A DNA stretch of 64,000 nucleotides, from positions 248,001-312,000 of the forward strand of contig CAXNMJ010000001.1 of NCBI GenBank assembly GCA_964203655.1, written 5' to 3'. Below, piece after piece: positions 25,852 through 35,408 of this stretch. The notes under the pieces are model-generated. The model did not search any database and was not told the DNA's origin. It was given only the letters and a program-made list of their open reading frames with translations. This DNA is from BACL27 sp947488385. Its GTDB lineage: Bacteria; Actinomycetota; Acidimicrobiia; Acidimicrobiales; Ilumatobacteraceae. The first letter of the stretch is position 1. Each line of letters opens with the position of its first letter. The position numbers and the translations under genes are program-made.

Positions 25852-28224
25852 ATGAGCAAGAAAGCCGTTGGCAACGAAAATCTCGCCGACATCGATGTGC
25901 TTGAGAGAATTCAACAGCGCGTGTTGTGGCTTGCAGTGCGTATGGTCGACTACGCCAATCGCGAACGTGAAATACCACCGGCCCCAGGCGGAAGAGATGC
26001 CGAGTTCAACGTAAAAGTTGGTGGCCACATGGCAAGCAGTGCATCGGTAGTCAGCATCATGACTTCACTTTGGTTCGGTCATTTAAATGGTGACGACAAA
26101 GTTGCCGTCAAACCGCACGCTTCGCCGATCTTTCACGCGATTAAATATTTGACCGGCGAACTCGACAAGTCGTATTTAAAACGACTTCGCACTCTTGGTG
26201 GTCTGCAGAGTTACCCGAGTCGCACCAAAGATCCAGATGTTGCCGACTTTTCAACTGGCTCAGTTGGCCTTGGTGCGGTCGCCCCATTGTTTGCGTCGAT
26301 GGTGCGCAGATATGTAGACGCACACTTCACTGCTCGACCAACCGCGCGATTCATTGCCCTTGTCGGCGACGCCGAACTTGACGAGGGCAACATTTGGGAG
26401 GCAATCGCCGATCCGTCTCTGCAGGGTCTTGGCAACGTGATGTGGATCGTTGACGCCAATCGCCAAAGCCTCGACCGTGTCGTGCCTGGTATGAAAATTA
26501 AAAAACTTGCGGGCTTTTTCGCCGACGCAGGTTGGCACGTGATTGAAGCCAAGTATGGCCACAAGTTGCAAGCCGCATTTGCCCAACCTGGCGGCGAAGC
26601 ATTGCGCGACTACATCGATGACATGTCAAACGAGCGATACCAAAGTTTGTTCGCCGTTTATGGATCAGCACTGCGCCAAAAATTTCTTGACGGCGCACCA
26701 GCCGAAGTTGTCGCATTCATCAACGATGTCTCAGACGATGATCTCGCACCACTCGTCCAAAACCTTGGTGGCCACGACATCGAAATGTTGCTCGACGCCT
26801 ATCGCGAGTGCGACCTTGTCACTGATAAACCGAGCGTTGTTTTTGCCTACACCGTCAAAGGCTGGGGATTACCAATTGCCGGCGACCCACTCAACCATGC
26901 GGCGTTACTTTCTGAGAATCAAATCAATGACCTGCGCAAGCGCAATGGCCTGACTCTCGAAAACGAATGGGACCAATTCGAAAAAGACAGCGAGGAAGAC
27001 AGGGTTTGTAGCGCCGTTGGTGGAGACATCAACAACAAGCAACTACCAGAGCGCCCCGTTCTACAGATTCCAAACGAAGTCAGTTTGGCAATCGGTAAAA
27101 AACCTGTTTCAACACAAGAAATTTTTGGGCGACTACTAACCGGTCTGGGTGCAATCGAACCGATTGCCGAACGAATGGTCACGATGTCGCCAGATGTCAG
27201 CGTCAGCACAAACCTTGGTGGATGGATCAACAAATTTGGCGTGTTCAGTTCTGACGAACAACCAAATTATTTGGGCGACGATCGACTTCTGCGCTGGAAC
27301 GAAGGGCCACAAGGTCGACACGTTGAACTTGGTCTTAGCGAAATGAATTTGTTTCTCGCACTTCACGCATTCGGTCTCGGACATGAACTTCACGGCGAGC
27401 ATCTGCTGCCAATCGGCACTGTCTATGATCCGTTTGTCTGTCGCGGACTTGACGCACTTATTTATGCGCTCTACAACGGCGCAAGATTTATTTTGGTCGG
27501 CACTCCGTCGGGTGTAACGCTTGCTCCCGAAGGTGGCGCACATCAAAGCACAGTGACAACTTCTCTCGGCATGGAACTACCAAATATGACTTACGCCGAA
27601 CCGTGTTTTGCGCGAACTCTCGACTGGCTTCTTTGCAACGGACTAGATCGTCTCAGTCAACCTCACGGAGACAGCATGTATTTGCGACTCTCCACTCGGC
27701 CAATAGATCAAACACCGTTCGAAGATTTACTGGCAAAGCGTGGCACCGATGCGTTGCGCGCCGATGTGCTTGCTGGTGGATACAGATTGTGCGAACCGAC
27801 CAACAATCAGCCGGCTGATTTAATTATCGCCGCCACTGGCAGCATCGTGCCTGAAGCAGTCGCCGCGGCGAAACTTCTCGAAGCCGAAGGGATCAACGCA
27901 GTTGTGCTCGATATTTGTTCTCCAGATCGCATCTACCGCGGTTGGCGTGAAGCACAACAAAACGCGACACGACATGGCGTAACGACCAAAGATGTCGGCC
28001 ACTTTGGCGCTTTGCTCGCTGAGTCAGAACGGCGACTGCCAATTCTCACGGTGCAAGACTCGGCCAGTCACTCGCTGGCCTGGTTGGGTTCGGTATTTGG
28101 CGCACGAACCGTGCCGGTTGGCGTTGACGAATTTGGCCAATCAGGCACAATTGCCGAACTTTACGGCACTTTTGATCTTCTTCCCGATCAGCTCGTGAAC
28201 GCAGCGTTGCTCGCCTTGTCGTAG
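25852..28224 (+). CDS. Homodimeric pyruvate dehydrogenase E1-like / transketolase-family enzyme
   Basis: 790 residues. The N-terminal thiamine-diphosphate domain contains GDAELDEGNIWEAI (about residues 171-184) followed by VMWIVDANRQSLD, the GDx-N motif in AceE style. GGHMASSASVVSIMTSLW and FSTGSVGLGAVAPL match the homodimeric E1 class. The middle domain (EGPQGRHVELGLSEMN) and C-terminal transketolase-like domain are present. Canonical AceE is longer (about 890-930 residues). No E2 or E3 gene is nearby. It may decarboxylate pyruvate or another 2-oxo acid; the exact substrate is open. Confidence 0.82.
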   Translation: MSKKAVGNENLADIDVLERIQQRVLWLAVRMVDYANREREIPPAPGGRDAEFNVKVGGHMASSASVVSIMTSLWFGHLNGDDKVAVKPHASPIFHAIKYLTGELDKSYLKRLRTLGGLQSYPSRTKDPDVADFSTGSVGLGAVAPLFASMVRRYVDAHFTARPTARFIALVGDAELDEGNIWEAIADPSLQGLGNVMWIVDANRQSLDRVVPGMKIKKLAGFFADAGWHVIEAKYGHKLQAAFAQPGGEALRDYIDDMSNERYQSLFAVYGSALRQKFLDGAPAEVVAFINDVSDDDLAPLVQNLGGHDIEMLLDAYRECDLVTDKPSVVFAYTVKGWGLPIAGDPLNHAALLSENQINDLRKRNGLTLENEWDQFEKDSEEDRVCSAVGGDINNKQLPERPVLQIPNEVSLAIGKKPVSTQEIFGRLLTGLGAIEPIAERMVTMSPDVSVSTNLGGWINKFGVFSSDEQPNYLGDDRLLRWNEGPQGRHVELGLSEMNLFLALHAFGLGHELHGEHLLPIGTVYDPFVCRGLDALIYALYNGARFILVGTPSGVTLAPEGGAHQSTVTTSLGMELPNMTYAEPCFARTLDWLLCNGLDRLSQPHGDSMYLRLSTRPIDQTPFEDLLAKRGTDALRADVLAGGYRLCEPTNNQPADLIIAATGSIVPEAVAAAKLLEAEGINAVVLDICSPDRIYRGWREAQQNATRHGVTTKDVGHFGALLAESERRLPILTVQDSASHSLAWLGSVFGARTVPVGVDEFGQSGTIAELYGTFDLLPDQLVNAALLALS

Positions 28225-28233
28225 CCTACGAAT

Positions 28234-29055
28234 ATGGCAATCGTTGAAAAACCATCCACAAAAAAAGTAATTGACGGCATCGAGCTGACCGCAAAAACGG
28301 TCACTCAAATGGCTCCACCAAAATTTGCAACAGTTGAACAAGAGCGACAACATCGCAAAGAAAAACTCGCAGGCGCAATGCGTATCTTTGGTCGCCTCGG
28401 TTTCGGCGAAGGCGTCGCGGGCCATATCACCGTGCGCGACCCAGAGTTTCCTGATCACTTCTGGGTAAACCCGTTTGCCAAGAGTTTTCGATACATGCGT
28501 GTGAGCGATCTGTTGCTCGTCAATCACGAAGGAGAAGTCGTTTACGGCTCTCAGCCTGTAAACCGCGCGGCGTTTTGTATTCACGCGGCGATTCACCAAG
28601 CGCGTCCAGACGTAATTGCTGCCGCCCACGCTCACTCACCATTCGGCAAGTCTTGGGCGTCGCTCGGGCGCAAACTTGACCCGATCACACAAGACTCGTG
28701 TTACTTTTACGAAGATCACACTGTGATCACCGAACAAGGCGGAGCAGTCGTCCTCGAAATTTCTGCAGGACAAGAAATCGCCGCGAAGTTTCCGAAAGGC
28801 AAAGCTGCCATTCATCAAAACCACGGGCTATTCACGGTCAGCGACACTGTTGATGCAGCGGCATTTTGGTTCATCACAATGGAGCGAACATGCCAAGCTC
28901 AATTGATGGCCGAAGCCGCAGGCACGCCAAAATTGATTCCGCATGAGATGGCGAGTTACACCCGAGAACTAACTGGTTTTCCCGCTGCAGGTTGGTTGCA
29001 GTTTCAACCATTGTGGGAAGAAATCTGTCGCACTGATCCAGATCTCTTCGATTGA
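28234..29055 (+). CDS. Class II aldolase/adducin family protein
   Basis: 273 residues, ten bases after the E1-like gene. GVAGHITVRDPEF, AAHAHSPFGKS (two metal histidines) and IHQNHGLFTVSD (third histidine) are the class II aldolase zinc ligands. The group is widespread and mostly uncharacterised; it includes sugar-phosphate aldolases and decarboxylases. The first 50 residues are charged and poorly conserved. TAGCCT ends six bases before ATG 28234, overlapping the stop of the gene upstream. Its last bases overlap the TTG start of the transporter gene. Confidence 0.85.
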   Translation: MAIVEKPSTKKVIDGIELTAKTVTQMAPPKFATVEQERQHRKEKLAGAMRIFGRLGFGEGVAGHITVRDPEFPDHFWVNPFAKSFRYMRVSDLLLVNHEGEVVYGSQPVNRAAFCIHAAIHQARPDVIAAAHAHSPFGKSWASLGRKLDPITQDSCYFYEDHTVITEQGGAVVLEISAGQEIAAKFPKGKAAIHQNHGLFTVSDTVDAAAFWFITMERTCQAQLMAEAAGTPKLIPHEMASYTRELTGFPAAGWLQFQPLWEEICRTDPDLFD

Positions 29056-29948
29056 GTTCTAGCACCGCTCCACGCGGACTATCTCGCATCGCGAACACCG
29101 CGCCGCCAGAAGCACTATTTGTTGTTTCTGCGGCGGGTCAATATTGTGGCGCAGTTATCGCTGTGCGTCTATTCGACGATCTCGCTCCGGCCAGCGTCGC
29201 CTGGCTTCGTGTGATTGGCGCGGCGGTTGTGCTCATCGCATTTTCTTATCCGTCGCTCAAAAGAGGTGGCAGTTGGTCGCGCGAGCAACTTATAGCCGTC
29301 AGCCTTTTTGGCATCTCGACGGCGTTGATGAACCTGTTTTTCTATTTGGCGATTCAACATCTTGACCTAGGCAAAGGTGTCGCAATTGAATTCATTGGAC
29401 CAATTACCGTTGCGGCACTTCGCACCCGCACGACACGCAATGCATTGGCGTTGGTTTTGGCAGTCGTTGGGGTGGTGATTTTGTCGGGGCTTGAACTTGG
29501 CAATGAACCACTTGGGCTTATTTACATTTTTTTAGCTTCGATCATGTGGGCTTTATATATAGTCATCGGTTCTAAAGTTGCGGGCTTTGATCGCGGTGTG
29601 TCGGGGCTCGGCATCGGTCTGTTAATCGGCGCACTTTTCATTGCTCCGTTTGGTGCGCCATCAAGTGGCCCAGCATTTCAAACACCGTGGATCTTGGCGA
29701 CGTGTGTTCTCGTTGGTATTTTGTCAAATGCAATCGGCTACGGCATTGATCAATTCACACTTCGACGAATTCCAGTGCGACGATTTTCTGTGCTGCTCGC
29801 GTTGCTTCCAGTAACTGCAACAGTCTTTGGATTAATTTTTCTCAATCAAGTGCCAAGTATCACAGATTTAATCGGCATCGGATTCGTGTTGATTGGTGTT
29901 GTTGTGCAACAACGCGACACGCTTCCACCAACCGAAGTCGTCGCCTAA
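29052..29948 (+). CDS. EamA-family (DMT) transporter
   Basis: 298 residues with about ten hydrophobic helices in two EamA repeats (ALFVVSAAGQYCGAVIAVRLF and LIYIFLASIMWALYIVIG regions). It resembles the RhtA-type exporters of amino acids and metabolites. TTG 29052 overlaps the stop of the aldolase gene (TTGA), indicating coupling. Substrate unknown. Confidence 0.84.
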   Translation: MSSSTAPRGLSRIANTAPPEALFVVSAAGQYCGAVIAVRLFDDLAPASVAWLRVIGAAVVLIAFSYPSLKRGGSWSREQLIAVSLFGISTALMNLFFYLAIQHLDLGKGVAIEFIGPITVAALRTRTTRNALALVLAVVGVVILSGLELGNEPLGLIYIFLASIMWALYIVIGSKVAGFDRGVSGLGIGLLIGALFIAPFGAPSSGPAFQTPWILATCVLVGILSNAIGYGIDQFTLRRIPVRRFSVLLALLPVTATVFGLIFLNQVPSITDLIGIGFVLIGVVVQQRDTLPPTEVVA

Positions 29949-30003
29949 CTAGCAACTCTTTCGTAGTAGACTGTTTGCGCGGGCGAGGGAGTTCTAATTC
30001 TCT

Positions 30004-32373
30004 ATGCGCATATCCCCAATTAAACGATGCTTCGTCGTTCTCATCGGTCTGGCAACTCTTGTTGCAGGCCTCTCACCTGCTCGCCCTGCATCAGCGCAAG
30101 AAGGTCAACTTCCAGGTGGAGTAATTATCTACGGTCGCGGATTCGGCCACGGTCGCGGACTTAGTCAATATGGCTCTTACGGTTGGGCCACCGTGCACGG
30201 CTGGTCATGGGAGCAAATCCTTGATTTTTACTATGGCGGAGCAACCGGCAACTCGCGCTCGATGCTCGAAGCACCAAACCAAGAGATGACCGTTTGGCTC
30301 AGCGTGATGAATGCCAAACAGACTGGTGTTGTCTCAGATTCAGGCACAATGCGCCTGCTTGAAGACCCCGACCAGGGTCGACGGTTTACAAGCATGGTGG
30401 CGCGCGAAAAGTCAGGCGCCCAAAGGGTTTACCAAGTTTGGGGTTCAAACCAGCGCAAGTGTTTGAACGAGTCAGACTCGCCTGAAGCAGCAGGTTTTGC
30501 CCTGCTCGGTGAGTTCAACGAAACTGCGTCGTTCGTGACAAACGCCAGCCAAGATCCGGCGGCAGCGGCGCTCGACACAGTTGGGCTCTGCGAACCAAAA
30601 TCGTCTTCACTGAATCAAGTTCGCTACTACCGCGGAATTGTGCGAGCGATGAACAATTCAAAAAATGAAAATCGCACGATCAATATTGCTCAACTTAACG
30701 ACTACTTGCGTGGCGTCGTTCCGCGCGAGTCACCTGCGTCATGGGGCGATGCAGCTGGCGGTGCAGGCATGAACGCTCTTCGGGCTCAAGCGGTTGCCGC
30801 TCGTTCATACTCAGTTACAGAAAATCGTTACGCGGGTCTTGCCAAGACGTGCGATACCCAGGACTGTCAGGTTTATGGTGGTGCCGCTCTTCGAACTTCC
30901 GTAAATGCTTCACCGTCTGTTTTAGAAAGTGCCAACACCGACCGTGCTGTTGCTGAGACGACTGGCGTAATTATTCGCACACCTCAAGGTGCTGTCGTGC
31001 GAACTGAGTTCTCTTCTTCTAACGGTGGTCGCACTGCGGGTGGCACATTTCCGGCGCTCGTTGATGCCGGCGATCTCTCTGCAGATAGTTCGTTGATGGT
31101 CTGGACGCGCGCATTTTCAGCCGCACAAATTGTCGCCAAATATCCGCAGATTGGCATTCTCACTGGTGTGACAACTACAAATGACGGCCTCGGCGGCGAC
31201 TGGGGCGGCTACACACTTGATGTAACAATCTCTGGCACCGCCGGATCGGTAAAAGTTTCTGGTTGGTCATTTCGCACGTCGTTCGCACTCCCCGCCCCAT
31301 GGTTCGGTGCCACGCCAGTTTTTGGTGCGCCACTTGAATCAGGCGTCGTTGGTTCAATGTTGTTCGTCGGCGACTCGATCGGTCAAAGCATCGCCCCAGA
31401 ATTCGCCGCCATCGTCTCCCCCGCGTATCCATCTATCAACTTTCAGGCGATCAACAACCGTTGCATGGTGGGTCCTTCGTGCGTAACACCAGACAAAGGT
31501 CAACCTGACGCAATCGGTGTAGTCAATTCTCTCAGCGCCGAACAGTTCCCCACCGTGGCAATTGTTCAACTTGGATACAACGACGACCCAAACACGATGG
31601 CCAGCGATGTAACTCAGGTCATAAACGCACTTAATGCGCGCAATGTGCAACGCATCATCTTTGTCAATCTTTCAACACGTCGTGCATCACAAAATTACGC
31701 CCTTTCAAACGCGGCGCTTGTTGCCGCTGCCCAAACAAACCCGAATGTTTCTGTTCTTGACTGGAACGCAGCAAGTAGCGATCCATCGGCATCACGTTGG
31801 TTTTCTGATGACGTACATTTAACAACAACTGGTCGCGCCGAATTCACGCTGTTCTTGCGAAATCAGCTCGATTCGTTGCGCGCTCAAGGCTTGATCACTC
31901 CGAATCCTGACAGTGTTTTACCTCTTGCAGTACCACTCACTTCTGGCAACAAAGGTGAGCCCGTATCTGAACTGCAAAAAGCACTTAATATTGCGCTCGA
32001 CTTAAAGAAAAAACAGAAACTCGCCACAGACGGAAACTTCGGCAAGGGCACAGCGGCTGCCGTCAGCAAGATTGAAGAGATCAATGGTTTGCCAATTGAC
32101 GGTGTTGCCGATGCCTCAGTGCTCGGCATTCTGGGTATCGACCCTGCGAGTTTCAAACTTAGCCAGAATGCACGACATACATCTGTTGCAACTGCTCAAA
32201 CAGCACTTGCACGCGTACTTAAAATAAAAATGAAAGCCGATGGCATCTTTGGCTCTGGGACCGCAAAGCAGGTCAAGCGCTTTCAAAAGAGTGTCGGCTT
32301 GAAACAAACCGGCGTGATTGACCGCACAACTTGGCTCTCACTTCTGGCTGCTAGCGCAACGCTCGCACCATAA
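30004..32373 (+). CDS. Secreted SpoIID/LytB - SGNH hydrolase - peptidoglycan-binding fusion
   Basis: 789 residues with a Sec signal ending ASA-QE (about residue 32). The N-terminal third has GRGFGHGRGLSQYG and the SpoIID/LytB core (LNDYLRGVVPRE, ALRAQAVAARSY), a domain known to cleave or promote cleavage of peptidoglycan glycan strands. At about residues 450-625 comes an SGNH/GDSL esterase: FVGDSIGQS (block I serine), LGYNDDP and DDVHLT (Asp/His of block V). Two PG_binding_1 repeats follow, about residues 640-700 and 718-785 (VSELQKALN, DGIFGSGTAKQVKRFQKS). It probably remodels and deacetylates cell wall. GAGGGAG lies 14 bases before the ATG. Confidence 0.88.
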   Translation: MRISPIKRCFVVLIGLATLVAGLSPARPASAQEGQLPGGVIIYGRGFGHGRGLSQYGSYGWATVHGWSWEQILDFYYGGATGNSRSMLEAPNQEMTVWLSVMNAKQTGVVSDSGTMRLLEDPDQGRRFTSMVAREKSGAQRVYQVWGSNQRKCLNESDSPEAAGFALLGEFNETASFVTNASQDPAAAALDTVGLCEPKSSSLNQVRYYRGIVRAMNNSKNENRTINIAQLNDYLRGVVPRESPASWGDAAGGAGMNALRAQAVAARSYSVTENRYAGLAKTCDTQDCQVYGGAALRTSVNASPSVLESANTDRAVAETTGVIIRTPQGAVVRTEFSSSNGGRTAGGTFPALVDAGDLSADSSLMVWTRAFSAAQIVAKYPQIGILTGVTTTNDGLGGDWGGYTLDVTISGTAGSVKVSGWSFRTSFALPAPWFGATPVFGAPLESGVVGSMLFVGDSIGQSIAPEFAAIVSPAYPSINFQAINNRCMVGPSCVTPDKGQPDAIGVVNSLSAEQFPTVAIVQLGYNDDPNTMASDVTQVINALNARNVQRIIFVNLSTRRASQNYALSNAALVAAAQTNPNVSVLDWNAASSDPSASRWFSDDVHLTTTGRAEFTLFLRNQLDSLRAQGLITPNPDSVLPLAVPLTSGNKGEPVSELQKALNIALDLKKKQKLATDGNFGKGTAAAVSKIEEINGLPIDGVADASVLGILGIDPASFKLSQNARHTSVATAQTALARVLKIKMKADGIFGSGTAKQVKRFQKSVGLKQTGVIDRTTWLSLLAASATLAP

Positions 32374-32382
32374 ACGAAGCGC

Positions 32383-34164
32383 TTAGTTAACCGTCACAAA
32401 TCTCTTCTGCCAAGACTCGTCGCTGACGAGATCTGGGTAAGCAGCACGATATTCGCGCTTTAACCTTGCGTAATTGAGAGCAATGTCCTTTGTGACCACA
32501 CAGACTTCACGCAACAAAGCAAAAAATCTGCGCGAGTCACGCTCAACCAAAAAGCCCTCTGGAAGTCGGTCATGGCGATAAAGAATGCGGTTGTAACGAG
32601 TCGCCAACCCAACTGCACGCGAGTCGATTGGCGCCGTCTTGAGCACGTCTCGACGCAACGCTTTGGGCAAAATGTAACCACCAACAAGTGGCACTGCAAG
32701 AGCAAACCCAATCAAACGAATCGGTTTCATTCGTGGTTTAGTGATCTTCACAGCCGCCAATTCAGCCGACAAAGGTGCTGGTTTTTCTTCGGCAACTTTG
32801 CGCAAGTCGTCGTGCAACGCCGAATGATCGGTAGCCATCAGCGCCGCTGGGCCTTGCAAATATGCGCGAACCCCGCGAATCATGTATTCAACACTGGCGT
32901 AACGCATTGAAAATAAGTTTCTAAAGCACAAAGCAATAAACCTTCGCGCCAAATGCCACCAGTGATGGCGATCAAACACCAACGTGTCGATTATCGCAAA
33001 ATTGCGTTTCTCATAAAACAGTGACGACGGATTGTTCTTCAAGCCAAAGTCGGCGTGCCAAACAATTACCCCGTTCATCGTCACGCTGTGCTTACCTGTG
33101 TGCAACAAGCCGTAACTCACATCGTCGCCGCGCACAAAAATTGGCAGCGGGTTGTCACGAGTGATCGTCACCGGAAAGGCCGTGTACCACCAAGCCGTGT
33201 AGGCGAACTTCTTTTCTGGTGCGTCGCGCAACGCCAACTTTCGCTCGCGTAAGTCGTCTTCGCGACCAATTGCTCGCAACGGGTAAAGCGAACGCCATCG
33301 ATACTTTGAGCCGGCTTCAAACTGCATCCATGCCCGTTCTTCGCTGAGCATCGCACCATGAATGCACAATTTTTCGTCACGGGCGAAACTAAACAATGCA
33401 AATGTTCTCACCAAAGCATCTGGCTCGAGAGTGATGTCGTCATCCATCAGCAAAATATGAGTCGCCCAGCCTTCGTTTCTCAAATGGATGATCCCGCGCG
33501 CAAACCCACCCGCACCGCCAAGGTTCGGGTTCTGCACCACTGTGATCGGTGCATTTGGTGCAGTGTCAAACTCAATGTTTCTAGCGTTGTCTACAACCAA
33601 TACGCGCAACTTGCCACGCAGCGTTTCAACTGTGTCTTCAAGTTGAAGAACTTTTGCCACCGTGGGTTTGACATAATCTTGGCGGTTGAACGTTGTAATC
33701 GACAATGAGAGTCTGATCTCGCGTGCAACTGGCGTGGTCGTGGTCCACTCGCCGCCCATCACAGTTACGTCGCTTTGTTCAGCACTAACACGCACAAAAA
33801 AAGTGCCGTATTTACGTGCAGCAAATTCGGGCACTTCCAAAACTGTCTTGCCATTTTGGGCAATTCCAGTTGAAGCAACGATTCTTTCTTTTGTGCCGAA
33901 GCGAGTGTTTTCGACTCCGACAATTTCGATTCGACCAGAACCAGTTGCCAAAATCGTTGCAGACAAATTCTCGACCACACTCAGGCGACGCCAACGACCG
34001 GCAGCAAAAGCCCCAAACGAAGTGTCAAAACTTAATTCTGCTCCGACTCGCAAAATTGCGCGGCCATCTGCAAATTGAACTTCACCATCTGTGCGCACAT
34101 ACAACAGTGGCTCTGTCGTCTCGACGCGCGGAAGCGTCATTTGCTGCAGTAAAAAACTATTCAT
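32383..34164 (-). CDS. glfT2: GlfT2-like galactofuranosyltransferase
   Basis: 593 residues from ATG 34164, one base after the glf stop; the frame is open to 34224 but that would overlap glf. An N-terminal beta-rich domain is followed by a GT-A domain: LSLSITTFNRQ, LLMDDDITLEPDAL with the DDD metal site (about residue 240), FVRGDDVSYGLL (about 345) and VIVWHADFG (about 370), then a helical C-terminal part. In mycobacteria GlfT2 uses UDP-galactofuranose to polymerise the galactan of the cell wall, and glf-glfT2 adjacency is the same. The organism probably makes a galactofuranose-containing wall polymer. Confidence 0.87.
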   Translation of the reverse strand: MNSFLLQQMTLPRVETTEPLLYVRTDGEVQFADGRAILRVGAELSFDTSFGAFAAGRWRRLSVVENLSATILATGSGRIEIVGVENTRFGTKERIVASTGIAQNGKTVLEVPEFAARKYGTFFVRVSAEQSDVTVMGGEWTTTTPVAREIRLSLSITTFNRQDYVKPTVAKVLQLEDTVETLRGKLRVLVVDNARNIEFDTAPNAPITVVQNPNLGGAGGFARGIIHLRNEGWATHILLMDDDITLEPDALVRTFALFSFARDEKLCIHGAMLSEERAWMQFEAGSKYRWRSLYPLRAIGREDDLRERKLALRDAPEKKFAYTAWWYTAFPVTITRDNPLPIFVRGDDVSYGLLHTGKHSVTMNGVIVWHADFGLKNNPSSLFYEKRNFAIIDTLVFDRHHWWHLARRFIALCFRNLFSMRYASVEYMIRGVRAYLQGPAALMATDHSALHDDLRKVAEEKPAPLSAELAAVKITKPRMKPIRLIGFALAVPLVGGYILPKALRRDVLKTAPIDSRAVGLATRYNRILYRHDRLPEGFLVERDSRRFFALLREVCVVTKDIALNYARLKREYRAAYPDLVSDESWQKRFVTVN

Positions 34165-34165
34165 T

Positions 34166-35320
34166 TCAGGCCATCGGATCCACTGAAAAACTCGGGAGAG
34201 GCTGTTTGTTGGCAATGCACTCAAGCATTGTCTTTGACGCGAGCAGCGCTTCGTGAATCGTCACATCCATGTCTAGATAACGGTAGGTGCCGAGTCGGCC
34301 AATGAACGTGACCCCTTTGGCGTCTCGCGCGCGTTGCACGTAATTCAATAATTGTTCTTTTTCTTTGACGAGCCGAATCGGGTAATACGGCGTATCGGCC
34401 TCGTCACATAGCCGTGAGAACTCGCGGTAGACAATTGTTTTGTCGTGCGACTCCCATGGCGCAAAGTGTTTGTGCTCGGTGATGCGCGTGTAAGGCACAT
34501 CTGTGTCGCAATAGTTGACCACGGGGTGACCTTGATAGTCGCCATCCGCAACTTCAGGCACGAAGTCCAGAGTTCGATAACCCAAACGACCAAACTCAAA
34601 ACCGAAATAAGCATCAATCGGACCAGTCCAAATAATGTGATCGAAGCTTCCAAATTCTTTTGACTCTGTCGGCGAAAATCGCGTGCTCAAATGCAGTTTA
34701 ATTCCATCATGATTCAAGATTGCTTCAACAATCGGCGTATAACCATCTTTCGGAATCGCCTGATAAGGGTGACTGAAATACGTGTCGTCATCATTGAAGC
34801 GCACAGGCAATCGCGCCAAAATGCTTGCCGGCAATTCTTTAGGATCAACCCCCCATTGCTTTGACGTATAACCCGCAAAAAATGCTTCATACAACTCACG
34901 ACCCACGAAGCGCAAACCTTGGTCTTCAAATGAAACTGGATCAGTAATCGTGGTGTCGGCTTTACTCGCAATAAATTTCTCGGCTTCATCGGCATCAAAA
35001 TCGCGATTGAAGAACTGATTGATTGTTTTCAGGTTCACTGGCAACGAGTACATCGTCTTTTTTGAGATCGCTTTTACTCGATGCTGATACGGCATCATTT
35101 CGCCAAACTTATTTATGTATTGCCAAACATGCTCGTGTTGCGTATGAAAAATGTGTGGCCCGTAGGTGTGAACCATTACCCCGGTTGCATGACGAGCCGT
35201 AAAGCAGTTGCCCGCGACATGATCTCGGGCGTCGAAGACAACTATCGAATGTCCGGCTTGAGCCAGTTCGCGAGCCACAACAGCCCCAGAAAACCCAGCC
35301 CCAACTATGGCAAATCGCAC
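34166..35320 (-). CDS. glf: UDP-galactopyranose mutase
   Basis: 384 residues from GTG 35320. A flavoenzyme with FAIVGAGFSGAVVARELAQ as FAD fold, GPHIFHT and PVNLKTINQFF of the substrate region, AFFAGYTSKQWG, and the C-terminal GRLGTYRYLDMDVTI. It ring-contracts UDP-galactopyranose to UDP-galactofuranose and supplies the transferase encoded one base downstream. TATGAT lies six bases before the GTG, so the operon message is likely leaderless. Confidence 0.94.
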   Translation of the reverse strand: MRFAIVGAGFSGAVVARELAQAGHSIVVFDARDHVAGNCFTARHATGVMVHTYGPHIFHTQHEHVWQYINKFGEMMPYQHRVKAISKKTMYSLPVNLKTINQFFNRDFDADEAEKFIASKADTTITDPVSFEDQGLRFVGRELYEAFFAGYTSKQWGVDPKELPASILARLPVRFNDDDTYFSHPYQAIPKDGYTPIVEAILNHDGIKLHLSTRFSPTESKEFGSFDHIIWTGPIDAYFGFEFGRLGYRTLDFVPEVADGDYQGHPVVNYCDTDVPYTRITEHKHFAPWESHDKTIVYREFSRLCDEADTPYYPIRLVKEKEQLLNYVQRARDAKGVTFIGRLGTYRYLDMDVTIHEALLASKTMLECIANKQPLPSFSVDPMA

Positions 35321-35326
35321 TAGATA

Positions 35327-35332
35327 ATCATA
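35327..35332 (-). promoter_or_regulatory. Candidate -10 element (TATGAT) for glf-glfT2
   Basis: TATGAT, five of six matches to TATAAT, ends six bases before GTG 35320 with no Shine-Dalgarno. A 6-base inverted repeat (35333-35338 with 35345-35350) lies just upstream of it and could be an operator or chance. Confidence 0.5.
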
Positions 35333-35408
35333 CGACTTTGACCCAAGTCGCTAAGTTCAAACGGCTGTACAACTAACCAGCAACTAAATAGCCTGTGTTG
35401 CGAGTTGT

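Noticed and set aside
28234..29055. Class II aldolase as part of a sugar catabolic operon with the right-edge genes
   Set aside because: It is 33 kb away and belongs to a different transcription unit; only family membership is shared.
34165..34224. Earlier start for glfT2 at 34224
   Set aside because: It would overlap glf by 59 bases. ATG 34164, one base after the glf stop, gives a normal N-terminus and an operon arrangement.
35333..35350. Hairpin CGACTT/AAGTCG upstream of glf as a terminator or riboswitch
   Set aside because: Only six base pairs with no T-run, and it lies upstream of the likely transcription start; kept only as a possible operator remark.
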